Origin: Kutzneria buriramensis
Lineage (GTDB): Bacteria > Actinomycetota > Actinomycetes > Mycobacteriales > Pseudonocardiaceae
Length of the DNA: 64,000 nt
Assembly: GCF_003387475.1 (NCBI RefSeq)
Contig: NZ_QUNO01000004.1
Coordinates: 310,001 to 374,000, forward strand
Reading direction: 5' to 3'
Shown here: positions 48,174 to 56,444 of the stretch, in pieces
Position numbering within the stretch: the first letter of the stretch is position 1
Layout of the letters: each line of letters starts with the position of its first letter
Notes under the pieces: model-generated
What the model saw: the letters and a program-made list of their open reading frames with translations, nothing else
Told to the model about the DNA's origin: nothing
Databases searched by the model: none
Program-made: the position numbers and the translations under genes

Positions 48174-49151
48174 TCACAGCACCTGGACGACGGCGACGGT
48201 GCCGTCCAGGGAGGTCAGCCGGCCGCCCTTGTTGCCCAGGTCCCGGAGGTTGGCCAGGGCGTCCCGTGCCTCCAGGTCGACCTTGACGGCATGCCGGGCG
48301 CCGGAGCGGTGCTGTTCGAGCTCGCGACGGGCGAGGTGACCGGCGTTGACGGTGGCGGCGAGGCCGCCGGTGGAGGCCAGGGAGCCACGAGCTGCGCCGA
48401 GGCGGCCGAGGGCGTCGTCGACGGCGTCGAGCAGGGCGGCCCGGTTGCCCTCGCACATGGCCTGCACGAGCTCGGGACGGCTGCCGGCGACGCGGGTGCC
48501 GTCGCCGAAGGCGCCGGCAGCCAGCGCGAGGGACAGCGGCCCGCCGGAGGCGCCGACGCTGGCCAGCACGGCGGCGAGCAGGTGCGGCAGATGCGAGATG
48601 CGGGCAACGGCGTCGTCATGTGCGGAGGCAGAGGCGGGCACGACGTGGGCACCGCAGGCCAGGGCCAGGTGCACGACCTCGGCCCACACCTCCTGGTCGC
48701 TGTCGTCCTCGGTGGTGACGACCCAGGCGGCGTCCCGGAACAGCTCGGCCGACCCGGCGGACCAGCCGGAGCGCGAGGTGCCGGCCATGGGGTGGCCGCC
48801 GACGTACCGCGCGTACGGGTTGATCTTGCTGACGGCCTCCGACACGGCGCCCTTGACGCTGATCACGTCGGTGAGCCGGCACCCCGGCGCGTAGGCGGAC
48901 ACCGACCGCAGCACGTCGGACAGCGCGGTCAGCGGCACGGCCAGCACGATGAGGGCGTCCTCCTCATCCGCCCGGCGCAGCGCGTCGTCGACGCTGTCCT
49001 CCACGGTGAAGCCGGCGGCCCGGGCCGCCTCGGCGTCGGTTGTCGACGCGGTGGCACCCCAGGTCGCCCGGCCGGCGGCGCTCGCGGCGCGCATCACGGA
49101 CCCGCCGACCAGACCCAACCCGATAACACAAACAGGCAGCACGCTGCCCAT
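48174..49151 (-). CDS. tyrA: Prephenate dehydrogenase
   Basis: This 325-residue protein is for tyrosine biosynthesis (prephenate to 4-hydroxyphenylpyruvate). The NAD-binding motif VCVIGLGLVGGSVMRAA opens the protein. TDVISVKGAVSEAV and VGGHPMAGTSRSGW are the family's catalytic/substrate segments, and the C-terminal dimer domain contains AHDDAVARISHLPHLLA with the conserved His. No ACT domain is present. It sits near tadA as in M. tuberculosis Rv3754. Confidence 0.92.
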   Translation of the reverse strand: MGSVLPVCVIGLGLVGGSVMRAASAAGRATWGATASTTDAEAARAAGFTVEDSVDDALRRADEEDALIVLAVPLTALSDVLRSVSAYAPGCRLTDVISVKGAVSEAVSKINPYARYVGGHPMAGTSRSGWSAGSAELFRDAAWVVTTEDDSDQEVWAEVVHLALACGAHVVPASASAHDDAVARISHLPHLLAAVLASVGASGGPLSLALAAGAFGDGTRVAGSRPELVQAMCEGNRAALLDAVDDALGRLGAARGSLASTGGLAATVNAGHLARRELEQHRSGARHAVKVDLEARDALANLRDLGNKGGRLTSLDGTVAVVQVL

Positions 49152-49193
49152 CCTGCCGGCACGGGCAGACCCGGCGAAACCACCCCTCCGTGT

Positions 49194-50432
49194 TTAACGG
49201 AGCGCGTCCAGTGCGAAGGCCGCGTACATGGCCACGCCGTGCTCCATCGCGGCCTCGTCGAACAGCACCCGGTTGGAGTGGTTGGGGGCGGCGGCGTCCA
49301 GCTCGACCGACGGCGGGCAGGCCCCCAGGAAGGCCATGGTGCCCGGAATCTGCCTGGTCACGTACGAGAAGTCCTCGGCGCCCATCATCGGGTCGGCCAT
49401 GGGCTCGCTGTTGCGGGTGCCGAGCACGGTGGCGGCCAGGTCGAGCACGGTCGCGGCGACCTCGGCGTCGTTCACGGTGATCGGGTAGCCGCGTTCGATC
49501 TGGAACGTGGCCGAGCAGCCGTAGGCGGCGGCGGTGTGCTCGCAGATCCGCTTCGCCTCGGTGTGCACCTGGCTGCGGGTGGTCTCGGTCAGGGTCCGGA
49601 TGGTGCCCTCCAGCTCGGCGATCTCCGGGATGATGTTGTTCGTGGTGCCGGCGGCGATCTTGGCCACGGTCAGCACGGACGGCTCCGAGGCGCTGACCCG
49701 CCGGGTCATCATCGTCTGCAGCGCGCCGACCATCGCCGCCGCGGCCGGCACCGGGTCCAGGGCCTTGTGCGGTTGCGAGGCGTGCCCGCCGCGGCCGATG
49801 ACCCGCACCCGGAACACGTCGGCGGCCGCCATGATCGGGCCGGGCCGGGTGGTGATCACGCCGGACCGCATCGTCGAGGTGATGTGCAGCGCGAGCGCCT
49901 TGTTTGCCAGCAGGCCGGACGCGCCGAGCACGCCCTCGTCGATCATGTGCTTGGCCCCGTGGTGGCCCTCCTCGCCGGGCTGGAACATGAACACGACGTG
50001 ACCGGCCAGGGCCTCCTTGCGGGCGCACAGCAGCCGCGCGGCGGAGGCCAGCATCGCCACATGCGTGTCATGGCCACACGCGTGCATCGTCCCGTGCACC
50101 TCGGAGGCGAAGGCACAGCTGGTCTGCTCCGTCAGGGGCAACGCGTCCATGTCGGCCCGAAGCAGGACGGTCGGGCCGGGACGGGCCCCGTGCAGCACGG
50201 CCACCACCGAGTCGGTGGATTTCCCCGTGGTGATCTCCAGCGGCAGACCCTCCAGCGCGTGCAGCACCGCCGCCTGCGTCTGTGGGAGGCGAAGTCCCAG
50301 CTCAGGCCGCTTGTGGACCTGTCGGCGCAACGCCACCGTGCGGGGCTGGAGCGCGCGGGCTGCCTCGATGAGACCAGCGAGCCGGGGGTCGCCTGACTGG
50401 GTGGTAGCTGGGCGTGCCGCTGAAGTGGTCAT
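49194..50432 (-). CDS. M20D family amidohydrolase
   Basis: This 412-residue protein starts at ATG 50432. It has LRADMDALPLTEQT, MHACGHDTHVAMLASAA, FMFQPGEEGHHGAKHMI and the dimerisation-domain His in GRGGHASQPH, the metal and catalytic residues of the M20D amidase/aminoacylase family. It would hydrolyse N-acyl amino acids or IAA-like amides in the cytosol; the substrate is unknown. It is divergent from the tadA-partner gene. Confidence 0.9.
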   Translation of the reverse strand: MTTSAARPATTQSGDPRLAGLIEAARALQPRTVALRRQVHKRPELGLRLPQTQAAVLHALEGLPLEITTGKSTDSVVAVLHGARPGPTVLLRADMDALPLTEQTSCAFASEVHGTMHACGHDTHVAMLASAARLLCARKEALAGHVVFMFQPGEEGHHGAKHMIDEGVLGASGLLANKALALHITSTMRSGVITTRPGPIMAAADVFRVRVIGRGGHASQPHKALDPVPAAAAMVGALQTMMTRRVSASEPSVLTVAKIAAGTTNNIIPEIAELEGTIRTLTETTRSQVHTEAKRICEHTAAAYGCSATFQIERGYPITVNDAEVAATVLDLAATVLGTRNSEPMADPMMGAEDFSYVTRQIPGTMAFLGACPPSVELDAAAPNHSNRVLFDEAAMEHGVAMYAAFALDALR

Positions 50433-50522
50433 CCAGCCATGGTCCCACCGGAACCACCGTCCGGCCGATCTTCGTGACGCCGGCTTGGGGGATGGTGCTT
50501 CCGGGTGACCGGCCCGTGCGCA

Positions 50523-50528
50523 TACGGT
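50523..50528 (+). promoter_or_regulatory. -10 box of a probable leaderless promoter for the tadA operon
   Basis: TACGGT lies 6 nt before the ATG at 50535. Confidence 0.4.
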
Positions 50529-50534
50529 GTGCAC

Positions 50535-51023
50535 ATGTCGGTGCACGAGCCGGTCAGTGGTTTCGGTGTCGCCGTCGTCCGGGAGGACGGCAAGTGGCGC
50601 TGTAGCTCGCTGGAACTGGCCACCCTGAGCGAGCTCGACGCCGCCATCACCGCGCTGCGGAAGATCCGGTCGACCGGGGCCCTGTTCGGCATGCTCAACG
50701 TCGACGACGAGTTCTTCGTGCTGCTGCGGCCCAGCCCGGGCGGCGTGTCGTTGCTGCTGTCCGACGCCGCCGCCGCGCTGGACTACGACATCGCCGCCGA
50801 CGTGCTGGACCTGCTGCGCGTCGAGCCGCCCGACGACGAGGACGACGGCCTGTGGCCGGAGGGCGACCTGGCCATCCTCGCCGACCTGGGGCTGCCCGAC
50901 GGCGAGTTGCAGGTGATCGTCGACGAGGTGGACCTCTACCCGGACGAGCAGCTCCAGATGATCGCCCAGCGCTGCGGCTTCAGCACGGAGTTCGCGGCGC
51001 TGGTCGACCGTGTCCAGCAGTGA
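50535..51023 (+). CDS. tRNA adenosine deaminase-associated protein
   Basis: This 162-residue acidic protein belongs to the actinobacterial family encoded just upstream of tadA. Segments include FGVAVVREDGKWRCSSLE, LDAAITALRKIRSTGALFG and EFFVLLRPSPGGVSLLLSD. The C-terminus ends with ALVDRVQQ. Its last 14 bases overlap tadA, indicating coupled translation. Its biochemical role is not known. Confidence 0.85.
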   Translation: MSVHEPVSGFGVAVVREDGKWRCSSLELATLSELDAAITALRKIRSTGALFGMLNVDDEFFVLLRPSPGGVSLLLSDAAAALDYDIAADVLDLLRVEPPDDEDDGLWPEGDLAILADLGLPDGELQVIVDEVDLYPDEQLQMIAQRCGFSTEFAALVDRVQQ

Positions 51024-51465
51024 CGAGGAGCTGATCCGGGCGGCCATCCGGGTCGCCCGCGAGGCCGGCGAGGACATCCCCATCGGCGCCGTCGTGATCG
51101 ACCGCGACGGCCGGGAGCTGGCCTCCGCATGCAACGCCCGGGAGCGCCTCGGCGACCCCACCGCTCACGCCGAGATCCTCGCCCTGCGCGCCGCTGCCGC
51201 CGAGCTCGGCGACGGTTGGCGACTGGAGGGCTGCACCCTCGCCGTCACCGTCGAGCCGTGCACCATGTGCGCCGGCGCCCTGGTGCTGGCCCGGGTCGAA
51301 CGCGTCGTGTTCGGGGCGTGGGAGCCCAAGACCGGGGCCGTGGGTTCGCTGTGGGACGTCGTCCGTGACCGTCGGCTCAACCATCGGCCCGAGGTGCGCG
51401 GCGGCGTGCTCGAGGCCGAATGCGCCGCCTTGATGGACGATTTCTTCGCCGCCCACCGACCGTGA
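51010..51465 (+). CDS. tadA: tRNA-specific adenosine deaminase
   Basis: This 151-residue zinc deaminase starts at GTG 51010. The catalytic HAE (TAHAEILALR) and the zinc-binding PCTMC (TVEPCTMCAGALVLARV) are intact. It converts the wobble adenosine of tRNA-Arg(ACG), encoded at 28681 in this window, to inosine. Length and N-terminus (ELIRAAIRVAREAGEDIPIG) are typical. Confidence 0.93.
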   Translation: MSSSDEELIRAAIRVAREAGEDIPIGAVVIDRDGRELASACNARERLGDPTAHAEILALRAAAAELGDGWRLEGCTLAVTVEPCTMCAGALVLARVERVVFGAWEPKTGAVGSLWDVVRDRRLNHRPEVRGGVLEAECAALMDDFFAAHRP

Positions 51466-51538
51466 CCTGGCTAACTGTCCCGTTTTGTCCGGCTCCGACC
51501 GGGCATCCCTGTGGGGACGGTCGCACAGGGAGGCACTG

Positions 51539-51748
51539 ATGAGCGTGTTCGACAAGGCCAAGGACAAGGCCGAGCAGCTGATCGGCGAGGCCAAGCAGAA
51601 GGTCGGCGAGCTGACCGGCAACGAGAACCTACAGGCCGAGGGCCAGAAGGATCAGTTCGTCGGCAAGGCCAAGGCGGCCGGCCACGACCTGCTCGACAAG
51701 GCCGGCGCCGTCGTCGACGACCTCAAGGCCAGGCTCCACCGCAAGTGA
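51539..51748 (+). CDS. CsbD-family stress protein
   Basis: This 69-residue protein starts at ATG 51539 behind GGGAGG. It is a charged helical protein with KDKAEQLIGEAKQKVGELTG and DQFVGKAKAAGHDLLDKAG, matching CsbD-like stress-induced proteins. Its function is unknown. It stands alone between tadA and tRNA-Ser(CGA). Confidence 0.82.
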   Translation: MSVFDKAKDKAEQLIGEAKQKVGELTGNENLQAEGQKDQFVGKAKAAGHDLLDKAGAVVDDLKARLHRK

Positions 51749-51793
51749 GCCCCGCGTGCCGGCCGGCGCGACGGCTCCTGTAATGTTCTTACC

Positions 51794-51878
51794 GGTGGCG
51801 TGTCCGAGCGGCCGAAGGAGCACGCCTCGAAAGCGTGTGAGGGGAGACCCTCCGTGGGTTCAAATCCCACCGCCACCG
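51794..51878 (+). tRNA. tRNA-Ser(CGA)
   Basis: The acceptor stem GGTGGCG (51794-51800) pairs with CGCCACC (51871-51877), followed by discriminator G. The anticodon loop CTCGAAA gives CGA. A long variable arm and the T-loop TTCAAAT are present. A TAATGT box lies at 51781-51786. Confidence 0.95.
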
Positions 51879-51883
51879 CTGCT

Positions 51884-51921
51884 CAGAGCCCCGGCAACCG
51901 AACCAGGTTGCCGGGGCTCTG
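51884..51921 (+). terminator. Terminator after tRNA-Ser(CGA)
   Basis: A perfect 16-bp stem (CAGAGCCCCGGCAACC and complement) encloses a 6-nt loop. It also lies just beyond the stop of the convergent 418-residue gene and may serve both. Confidence 0.8.
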
Positions 51922-51941
51922 ACGTGTGGTGGCATTCGTCG

Positions 51942-53198
51942 TCAGAAGTCGGTGCGTCGCCAGGCACCGACGAACTCGCGGTAGACGAACTTCTGGTACG
52001 CGTTTCCTGAGGCGGCTAGTCGACGGCCCAGCGTGCGTCCACCGATGAGCAACGGACTCACCACGGGAACTCCGATCGCGCTGTCCGCCACGGACGCGAC
52101 CCCACGGACCAGCTCACGTTCGGTCTCGTTGAGCTGGGTGGAGCTAAGGCCGAGTCTCTCGAGCAGCTGCCGGCACACGTGATCGAGCTCGACGCGCAGC
52201 CGTAGCTTGTCCTCCTCACAGATGCACCGCGACACCGCGCGTCGCAGGTCCGTGGCACGGATTCGGTACTCGTCCAACCGCCCGCAAGCCAACTCGAGCC
52301 ATCTGTCGTCGGTGTGACGTCCACGCTCGCGCGACGTCCACAGTCGACCACCCAGCAGCGGAAGCTCGAGTTCAAGCAGCTGCAACCTGCTGTCGTTCGC
52401 CGTCCCAGCAGCGTCGCGCAGCGTCCGGTGGATGCCCCTGATCTCCCGGATGACATCGAACACCTCGCTGTCGGACGCCCCGCCCGCAGTCATGTCGAAC
52501 GTCAGACAGAAGTCGCGGCGGAGCGGGTGCGGCTGATAGGTCAACTTCTTCACGTCCGCTCGCGCGGTGTACTTCAGCGATCGGACGAGAGTCGCGGTGA
52601 GCCTCACCTGTGAGTCCGGCTCCGGAAGCACCTTGCGGAGCTGACCCTCGAGCGCCGAGGCGGACGCGCGTGCCCAGTCCCCGAGCTGATCGGCCTCCAC
52701 GCCGTCCGGAGTGCCGATCCTCGGACCCTGATAGGGGTGCACACGGGCGGCCTGGAAGGCGGTCCAGTCGGTGATCCTGGCGAGCATCGGGTCCGTGCCG
52801 CCGCGCTCCCGCTGTGCACGGTCGCACCGGGCGGTCTTGTCCACGAAGCTGAGCAACGACAGCACACCGTCTGTCTTCAGCGCGTCGAGGACTCCACTTT
52901 CGACGCGTCGCAGGCTTGTGCCCTCCGTCTGGTCGAAAGTCAGCGGTTCGACCACTCCGAGGGCGAACAGGTTGCGGAGCAGGCGCGGGTGCTCGCCGAA
53001 GTCCTCGGGACCCGGCGTCAGCAGGGTCGGATGCGGGACGAACACGTGGTCGAAGAAGATCAGCGACTGGACCACTTCCGCGTAGCACTGCCGTGCGAAC
53101 GGATCGGCGGGCTCCGTGCCGTGATTCTGGGACAGCACGAACTCCTCGGCGCTGATGAACGACGTCACGTCGAGAACGATCGCGCTGTCCCGGTTCAC
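51942..53198 (-). CDS. Unknown 418-residue protein of a candidate defence locus
   Basis: I do not recognise the family. The protein starts at GTG 53198, overlapping the upstream phosphatase stop as GTGA. The first 60 residues (SAIVLDVTSFISAEEFVLS, then LIFFDHVFVPHPTLL) recall the first strands of PIN-like nucleases, but the acidic cluster is not convincing. The remainder is mostly charged and helical (SASALEGQLRKVLPEP, VRSLKYTARADVKKL, TERELVRGVASVADSAI), with a hydrophobic Gly-rich stretch near the C-terminus (IGVPVVSPLLIGGRTLGR). It is encoded with a phosphatase, divergent from an HNH nuclease and next to a tRNA. Confidence 0.6.
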   Translation of the reverse strand: MNRDSAIVLDVTSFISAEEFVLSQNHGTEPADPFARQCYAEVVQSLIFFDHVFVPHPTLLTPGPEDFGEHPRLLRNLFALGVVEPLTFDQTEGTSLRRVESGVLDALKTDGVLSLLSFVDKTARCDRAQRERGGTDPMLARITDWTAFQAARVHPYQGPRIGTPDGVEADQLGDWARASASALEGQLRKVLPEPDSQVRLTATLVRSLKYTARADVKKLTYQPHPLRRDFCLTFDMTAGGASDSEVFDVIREIRGIHRTLRDAAGTANDSRLQLLELELPLLGGRLWTSRERGRHTDDRWLELACGRLDEYRIRATDLRRAVSRCICEEDKLRLRVELDHVCRQLLERLGLSSTQLNETERELVRGVASVADSAIGVPVVSPLLIGGRTLGRRLAASGNAYQKFVYREFVGAWRRTDF

Positions 53199-54031
53199 GA
53201 GCGCATGGCCTCCACGAGCCAGCGCACGCAGCCGGGCGCGCCCACGAGGGAACCCGCGAGCGTCGGCTCGCGCTGGGCGAGGAGATCCTCGCCGAAGGGC
53301 AACAGGTCCTCACCGTCGGTACCGACCGCGAGCCGCCCCATCGCCGTGCTCAGCCCGATGCCCGCGGCCCCGTCCCAGATCTTCTGCGAGGCCCGGTAGA
53401 ACACGTCGAACTGCTCCTGCGGAGCGCCGGTGACGTCCGAGACGTCGATCGACGTACGCAACATGTCCAGCGTCTGCGACGTCGTCCGCAGCTTCACGCG
53501 CGAGCCGATCCGGTCCAGCTCCGCTTCGAACGGACGCGCGTCAGTGCCGCGGCTGCGCGTCACGGAGGCCCGGGCCGGTACGTCCGGCGTCGGCATCGCG
53601 ACCGCGGCCGAACCGTTCACCTGCACCTGCCCCGCCCAGTGCACCCGGACCGGTCCGCCACCGGTCGCGAGCTCGGGGGCCAGCACGTACGCGCCCGTCG
53701 GGCGTCCCTCGTCGAGCCGGCACACCACGCTGCAGTACTCACGGGAGCCCGGGGCGAGGAACTCCGCCGTGCCGTCGATAGGGTCGACGACCCAGGTCGG
53801 GGAGCCCGTACGGGGCAACTGTTCGTCGTCCTCCTCGGCGACGAACCCGGAGTCGGGGTAGTGCTCCAGAATTGTGTCCACGATCATGCGCTGAGCCGCG
53901 ATGTCCGCCTCGGACAGCAGCGTGCGGTCGGACTTCTCGACGACGTCGAGCGCCGACAGCCGGCCACGGTAGTCCAGCAGCAGCGGTAGCAGGTGTTCGT
54001 CCAGGGCGGTCCACAGCGACTCGAGGTCCAC
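53195..54031 (-). CDS. Inositol monophosphatase-family / CysQ-like phosphatase
   Basis: This 278-residue protein starts at GTG 54031. The metal-binding motifs of the FIG superfamily are intact: SEADIAAQRMIVDTIL, GFVAEEDDE, WVVDPIDGTAEFL and the later IWDGAAGIGLSTAMG. It could act on inositol phosphates or 3'-phosphoadenosine nucleotides. It is the first gene of a two-gene operon with the unknown 418-residue protein and is divergent from the HNH nuclease. TAGCCT (plus-strand 54040-54045) lies 8 nt before the start, so the transcript may be leaderless. Confidence 0.8.
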   Translation of the reverse strand: MDLESLWTALDEHLLPLLLDYRGRLSALDVVEKSDRTLLSEADIAAQRMIVDTILEHYPDSGFVAEEDDEQLPRTGSPTWVVDPIDGTAEFLAPGSREYCSVVCRLDEGRPTGAYVLAPELATGGGPVRVHWAGQVQVNGSAAVAMPTPDVPARASVTRSRGTDARPFEAELDRIGSRVKLRTTSQTLDMLRTSIDVSDVTGAPQEQFDVFYRASQKIWDGAAGIGLSTAMGRLAVGTDGEDLLPFGEDLLAQREPTLAGSLVGAPGCVRWLVEAMRS

Positions 54032-54103
54032 GGGAGGAAAGGCTACGGATACGCGGATCGGTGCGATTCCTCCGGACGGGCAGAACTGACGGGTTGCGCC
54101 CCC

Positions 54104-54109
54104 TAACCT
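54104..54109 (+). promoter_or_regulatory. -10 box of a probable leaderless promoter for the HNH nuclease
   Basis: TAACCT lies 6 nt before the GTG at 54116. An equivalent minus-strand box for the divergent phosphatase is at 54040-54045, so both transcripts start within about 85 bp. Confidence 0.45.
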
Positions 54110-54115
54110 GCTGTC

Positions 54116-55708
54116 GTGAGCCTTGCCGACATCACACGGGACGACGTGCTCCGGGCGATTGCCGAGTACGACGACATCGAGCGGTCCGCATTCCTGCGTC
54201 GCTACGGATTCAGGGGAGCGAGGTCGTACTTTCTCGTCCACAACGGACGGAGCTACGACTCGAAGGCGATCGTGGGTGTCGCGCACGGGTATGCCACCGG
54301 CCGCTTCCTGCGCGCGTCGGACTTCAGCGGTGGCCGGCGCACCGTCGCGGCAACCCTTGAGCGTCTGCAGTTCAAGATCGACGCGGACGTTGCGGACGAT
54401 GAGCCGGGCGAGCTGCTCGGCGCGGTCGAGGATCCGAGCAAGGCGGAGGCCTTCGCGCTCGTCTGGGCCGTCTGCCAGTACTGCCTGGGGACCCGCGCGG
54501 AGTTCGACGTGGCCCGACTCGGGTCGCTGCTCACCCGATACGGCGTGCCGGGATCGGCCGAGAAGACGATCGTCGACCTGCGCCTGTCCGAGCTCTGGAC
54601 CCTGGCCGACGGCCTGGTCGGACTGAGCGAACGGGCCGAGTCGGCGCTGAGTGACCGCGACGTCGCCTGGGAGTTCGTGGCGCACCTGACCGACACGTAT
54701 CTCACCGAGATCGACCTCGTCGACCTGCTGCGTTCGGCGGGCCTGCCGGCGCCGGCACGAGGTCGCGCCCATCGGGCGTGGTCGCTGTTGACGCTGAGCG
54801 GCAGCCGGGACTTCCAGGGCAATGACGGATATGCCGACGTCACCGGCGCGACGTACACGTACGACTCGACGGTCGCCCATCATGCCGAGCTGGCCGAGGG
54901 CGACCTGGTCTTGCTGCGCGACCGGGAGATGGCGCTCGGGACGGCCAGCGTGGAACGGATCGAGGTGCAGCCGAACCGGACGAAGATCCGCCGACAGTGC
55001 CCTGACTGCCGGCGGACGGGTTTCAAGAGTCGTACCCGTCAGACGCCCCGCTACCTGTGTCTCGACTGCCGCCACACCTTCGACGAACCGGCCACCGCCG
55101 AGATCGAGGTGACCGTCTACACCGCGCACTACGGCGGTACGTGGTACTCGCTCGACGGCGCAATTGCCAAAGCCGACATCGAGGAACTGGCCACCAATCG
55201 GGCCATGCAGCAGTCGATCCGCCCCTTGGATGCCGACCGGGCGGCCGAACTGCTCGGGCAGCTCGCTGTCCCGCTGCCGCAGCCGAACGACACACCGACA
55301 CCGGAAGCCCGGGAGATCCGCGGCGGGACGAGGTCGGCAACGGTCTCGGTGCGTAATGGCCAGGGGGATTTCCGCAGAACGTTGCTGCGTTGGTACGGGC
55401 TGCGTTGTGCAGTGACCGGGCCGTGCCCGGAGGAGGCTCTGGAAGCCGCGCACCTACGTGGATTCGCCGAGCACCAGCGGCACCGCAGGGAGGAGGGGTT
55501 GTTGTTGCGCGCCGACATCCACACGTTGTTCGACCGGGGCTTGGTAGCCGTCGATCCGGAACGGTTGGCGATCGTCGTCGACCCTCGTCTGATGCATTAC
55601 GAGGACTATGCGGCCTTGGACGGACGCCCGCTCTGTGTTCCGGAGGGACGCGAACCGGACCGGTCGGCCCTGGCGGAGCACTACGCCGCGTCCAGCGCCG
55701 GGCGGTGA
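54116..55708 (+). CDS. HNH endonuclease with ScoMcrA-like head domain (candidate type IV restriction enzyme)
   Basis: This 530-residue protein starts at GTG 54116. Residues about 1-90 (VLRAIAEYDDIERSAFLRRY, NGRSYDSKAIVGVAHGYATG) resemble the N-terminal head domain of ScoMcrA-type restriction enzymes. Residues about 235-275 have YTYDSTVAHHAELAEGDLVL, then LRDREMALGTA, reminiscent of a PUA/EVE-like modified-base reader. A zinc ribbon follows (CPDC near 294, CLDC near 314). The C-terminal domain is an HNH nuclease (LRCAVTGPCPEEALEAAHL, LLLRADIHTLFDRGLVAVDP). The whole suggests cleavage of modified DNA. The reader-domain call is tentative. Confidence 0.72.
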   Translation: MSLADITRDDVLRAIAEYDDIERSAFLRRYGFRGARSYFLVHNGRSYDSKAIVGVAHGYATGRFLRASDFSGGRRTVAATLERLQFKIDADVADDEPGELLGAVEDPSKAEAFALVWAVCQYCLGTRAEFDVARLGSLLTRYGVPGSAEKTIVDLRLSELWTLADGLVGLSERAESALSDRDVAWEFVAHLTDTYLTEIDLVDLLRSAGLPAPARGRAHRAWSLLTLSGSRDFQGNDGYADVTGATYTYDSTVAHHAELAEGDLVLLRDREMALGTASVERIEVQPNRTKIRRQCPDCRRTGFKSRTRQTPRYLCLDCRHTFDEPATAEIEVTVYTAHYGGTWYSLDGAIAKADIEELATNRAMQQSIRPLDADRAAELLGQLAVPLPQPNDTPTPEAREIRGGTRSATVSVRNGQGDFRRTLLRWYGLRCAVTGPCPEEALEAAHLRGFAEHQRHRREEGLLLRADIHTLFDRGLVAVDPERLAIVVDPRLMHYEDYAALDGRPLCVPEGREPDRSALAEHYAASSAGR

Positions 55709-55781
55709 GCGCGAGGTGCGATGCGCGGATGGGCCGCGGCGGAGACAGCGGGCATTCGAACCAGGACTGTTACGCCTGTGC

Positions 55782-56270
55782 TCAGTCTTGCGGCGGGGAG
55801 TTGTCGATATCCCGGTGCAGCGTGATGTTCGTGCGGCGCTCGTCGGGCTCGGGCTCCGCCGGCTCGGGGCCGACGTTGAGCGCGATCAGGCAGTGCAGGG
55901 CCAGCATGGCCAGGAAGAACACCGCGAACCCGGCCTCTGACCGCGGCCAAGCCAAGTGGATCTGTGCCGCCTCGGCGGCGGTGTAATAGGTCTTGTGCCC
56001 GTGGTTGTTCGACACCCACTGGCCGTCGATGAGCTGCGGATTACTGAACGGCAGGTTGGCGAACAGGCAGCCGAGGCCGACGGCGGCCAGCACCTTCAAT
56101 CGGCGGCCACGCAACGTCGACACCAGGAGCACGGCGATCGCGCCCGGCACGAAGAAGGCCACCAGTTCGGGCTCGGTGATCGGCAGCGCGACGGCGGGGA
56201 TCCAGGACAGCACAACCGCGACGAGGGCGCACAAGGCGTCCACCGTCAGCACGATCGCCAGCCACTTCAT
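55782..56270 (-). CDS. Four-helix integral membrane protein
   Basis: This protein has 162 residues from ATG 56270; a longer form from GTG 56399 is possible, but its first codons overlap a GAAGGGAGG site that would serve a later start. Hydrophobic helices are WLAIVLTVDALCALVAVVLS, LVAFFVPGAIAVLLVSTL, VLAAVGLGCLFANLPFS and FAVFFLAMLALHCLIALNV, followed by an acidic Pro-rich cytoplasmic tail. A short loop with NNHGHKTYYTAAEAA lies between helices 3 and 4. The family is not recognised. Confidence 0.55.
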   Translation of the reverse strand: MKWLAIVLTVDALCALVAVVLSWIPAVALPITEPELVAFFVPGAIAVLLVSTLRGRRLKVLAAVGLGCLFANLPFSNPQLIDGQWVSNNHGHKTYYTAAEAAQIHLAWPRSEAGFAVFFLAMLALHCLIALNVGPEPAEPEPDERRTNITLHRDIDNSPPQD

Positions 56271-56444
56271 GCGGCGACGGTAAAGCGCGATTCCGCCTGA
56301 TATGACGGAAACATCCGACCTTGGTGCGAACGGCGCAGCAAGCGTGACGGCCGTTCGTACTACCAGGTAACCGTTGCGCAAAAGCCTCCCTTCGTTCACT
56401 CAACCGGGGGAGGATGCCCCGACCACTGAGCTAGGAGGACGAGG

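Noticed and set aside
51942-53198. PIN-domain nuclease assignment for the 418-residue protein
   Set aside because: Only the first strand (VLDVTSFI) is suggestive; the later acidic residues of a PIN active site could not be placed with confidence.
55740-55775. Sequence resembling a tRNA T-arm on the minus strand (GGTTCGAATGCC) as a right-hand att site for the tRNA-Ser(CGA) locus
   Set aside because: The flanking stem does not pair and it does not match the 3' end of tRNA-Ser(CGA), so there is no evidence of a duplicated att site.
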